In this document: piece after piece, positions 63,053-64,000 of the stretch
Position numbering within the stretch: position 1 is the first letter of the stretch
Layout of the letters: the number at the start of each line of letters is the position of its first letter
Program-made: the position numbers and the translations under genes
The notes under the pieces: model-generated
What the model was told of the DNA's origin: nothing
The model's database searches: none
Seen by the model: only the letters and a program-made list of their open reading frames with translations
Source: Paraburkholderia rhynchosiae
GTDB lineage: Bacteria > Pseudomonadota > Gammaproteobacteria > Burkholderiales > Burkholderiaceae
Assembly: GCF_002879865.1 (NCBI RefSeq)
Contig: NZ_PNXY01000012.1
Coordinates: 1 to 64,000, forward strand
Length of the DNA stretch: 64,000 nt
Direction of reading: 5' to 3'

Positions 63053-64000
63053 ATGACCACGCCCACGACCGTCGTCTTGCCCCGCTGGACTCTGGCCGTG
63101 CCCTTCCTTGCGTGGATCGTGTTCGGCGCGGCCTACGCGTTGCCGGGCAATGGGCTGCTGCTCGCGCTGGTCGGCGTCGCGCTGTGCGCGGCGGTGTTCG
63201 CGGCTGTTCATCACGCGGAAGTGGTCGCGCATCGCGTCGGCGAACCGTTCGGCACGCTGGTGCTGGCGGTGGCGGTCACCGTGATCGAAGTCGCGCTGAT
63301 CGTGTCGGTCATGCTGACGTCCGGTCCCGAGAAAGCCGGCCTTGCGCGCGATACTGTGTTCGCCGCGGTCATGATCGTCTGCAACGGGATCGTCGGGCTG
63401 TGTCTGCTGGTGGGCGGCATTCGCCATCGCGAGCAGGATTTTCAGAGCCGCGGCGCGGCTGCGGCTCTCGCGGTGCTCGCGTCGTTGTCCGTGCTGACCC
63501 TGGTCATGCCGAATTACACGACGACAAGCGCCGGCCCCATGCTGTCGCCGTCGCAACTCGCGTTTGCCGGCGTGTCGTCGTTGGTGTTGTACGGCGTGTT
63601 CGTGTTCGTGCAGACGGTCCGGCATCGCGATTACTTCCTTGCCGGCGTGCCCGATGAAGACGTGCATGCCGCGCCGCCAAGCGCCAGGCTCGCGCTTGCG
63701 AGCGGCGGTTTGCTGCTGGTGTGCCTCGTGGCGGTCGTGGTGCTTGCGAAAATGTTGTCGCCGGTGGTCGAGATAGCAGTGCACAACGCGGGCGCGCCGC
63801 CGGCGGTGGTCGGCATCGTGATTGCCGCGCTCGTGCTACTGCCCGAAGGCCTCGCCGCCGTGCGCGCGGCGCGCGCCGACCGCTTGCAGAACAGCCTGAA
63901 TCTGGCGCTCGGCTCCGCGCTCGCCAGTATCGGCTTGACGATTCCGACCGTGGCCGGCGTGTTTCTGTCGACGGGACAACCGCTCGTGCTCGGCATCGAC
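63053..64000 (+). CDS. chaA: ChaA-type cation/proton antiporter (partial, runs off edge)
   Basis: The open frame from ATG 63053 covers 316 codons without a stop to the right edge. It encodes many TM helices and the CaCA-family signature (VVAHRVGEPFGTLVLAVAVT then VIEVALI) near residues 58-84, with the matching second repeat EIAVHNAGAPPAVVGIVIAA then LVLLPEGLAA. ChaA proteins exchange Ca2+ or Na+/K+ for H+. AAAGGAAG lies before the start. About 40-50 residues should be missing at the C-terminus. Confidence 0.9.
   Translation, partial: MTTPTTVVLPRWTLAVPFLAWIVFGAAYALPGNGLLLALVGVALCAAVFAAVHHAEVVAHRVGEPFGTLVLAVAVTVIEVALIVSVMLTSGPEKAGLARDTVFAAVMIVCNGIVGLCLLVGGIRHREQDFQSRGAAAALAVLASLSVLTLVMPNYTTTSAGPMLSPSQLAFAGVSSLVLYGVFVFVQTVRHRDYFLAGVPDEDVHAAPPSARLALASGGLLLVCLVAVVVLAKMLSPVVEIAVHNAGAPPAVVGIVIAALVLLPEGLAAVRAARADRLQNSLNLALGSALASIGLTIPTVAGVFLSTGQPLVLGID

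Overview
The window looks like a chromosomal segment of a high-GC beta-proteobacterium of the Burkholderia/Paraburkholderia group. The evidence is the GC-rich codon use, the phasin/acetoacetyl-CoA reductase pair, several DUF4148-type secreted proteins, a B12 locus with a CobN-ChlI-VWA chelatase, and an rRNA leader of this group at the left edge. This placement comes from recognised families, not from a search.

Layout. 1-290: leader and sigma70 promoter of an rRNA operon running off the left edge. 0.4-11.9 kb: cobalamin locus. A leftward arm (cobW, cobN, a ChlI-type ATPase, a VWA partner) and a rightward arm (cobA, cobE, cobO, cobB, bluB) diverge from a shared control region holding two back-to-back cobalamin riboswitches, so both arms should be shut down together by B12. 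11.9-17.5 kb: leftward signalling operon (OmpR-type regulator, LysM-FecR periplasmic protein, CHASE2 histidine kinase with an in-frame 12-nt tandem repeat, lipoprotein). 18.4-26.4 kb: envelope and storage genes (HtrA-type protease, phasin, PHB-type reductase, RlpA, NlpD-like LytM lipoprotein, small secreted proteins including a histidine-rich one). 26.7-30.1 kb: SWIM-SNF2 helicase, followed by a degenerate 17-nt tandem array. 30.6-32.8 kb: a recombination scar joining an integrase tail to a decapitated FAD/GcvT oxidoreductase. 32.9-35.7 kb: an ECF sigma factor, its anti-sigma factor and a second anti-sigma-like gene, with three look-alike candidate ECF promoters. 35.7-37.9 kb: AraC regulator divergent from an NmrA-like gene, plus a 53-aa membrane protein. 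37.9-39.4 kb: debris (frameshifted F420-reductase-like gene, group II intron RT fragment) around an intact DUF3303 gene. 39.7-44.4 kb: dctA, then a dihydrolipoamide-dehydrogenase-like flavoprotein and an AhpD-like protein divergent from an AraC/cupin regulator, then a broken yccF. 45.0-54.2 kb: leftward operon of a 2071-residue trimeric autotransporter adhesin, a SmpA/OmlA-like lipoprotein, a DUF4019 protein and a TPR/glycosyltransferase-like protein. 54.2-58.7 kb: gene-poor DNA with a 21-bp inverted repeat and a decayed quaternary-amine/phosphonate island (broken BBOX/TmpA-like oxygenase, intact HD oxygenase, ProX tail fused to an integrase). 58.9-64 kb: ribA, CBS protein, DUF4148 protein, 3-methyladenine glycosylase, BON protein and the start of a ChaA-type antiporter.

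The most notable items are the adhesin operon with a possible dedicated glycosyltransferase and lipoprotein, the 17-nt array at 30.3-30.5 kb, the island decaying around its HD oxygenase, and the apparent ECF mini-regulon. No CRISPR array, tRNA gene or complete insertion sequence was seen.
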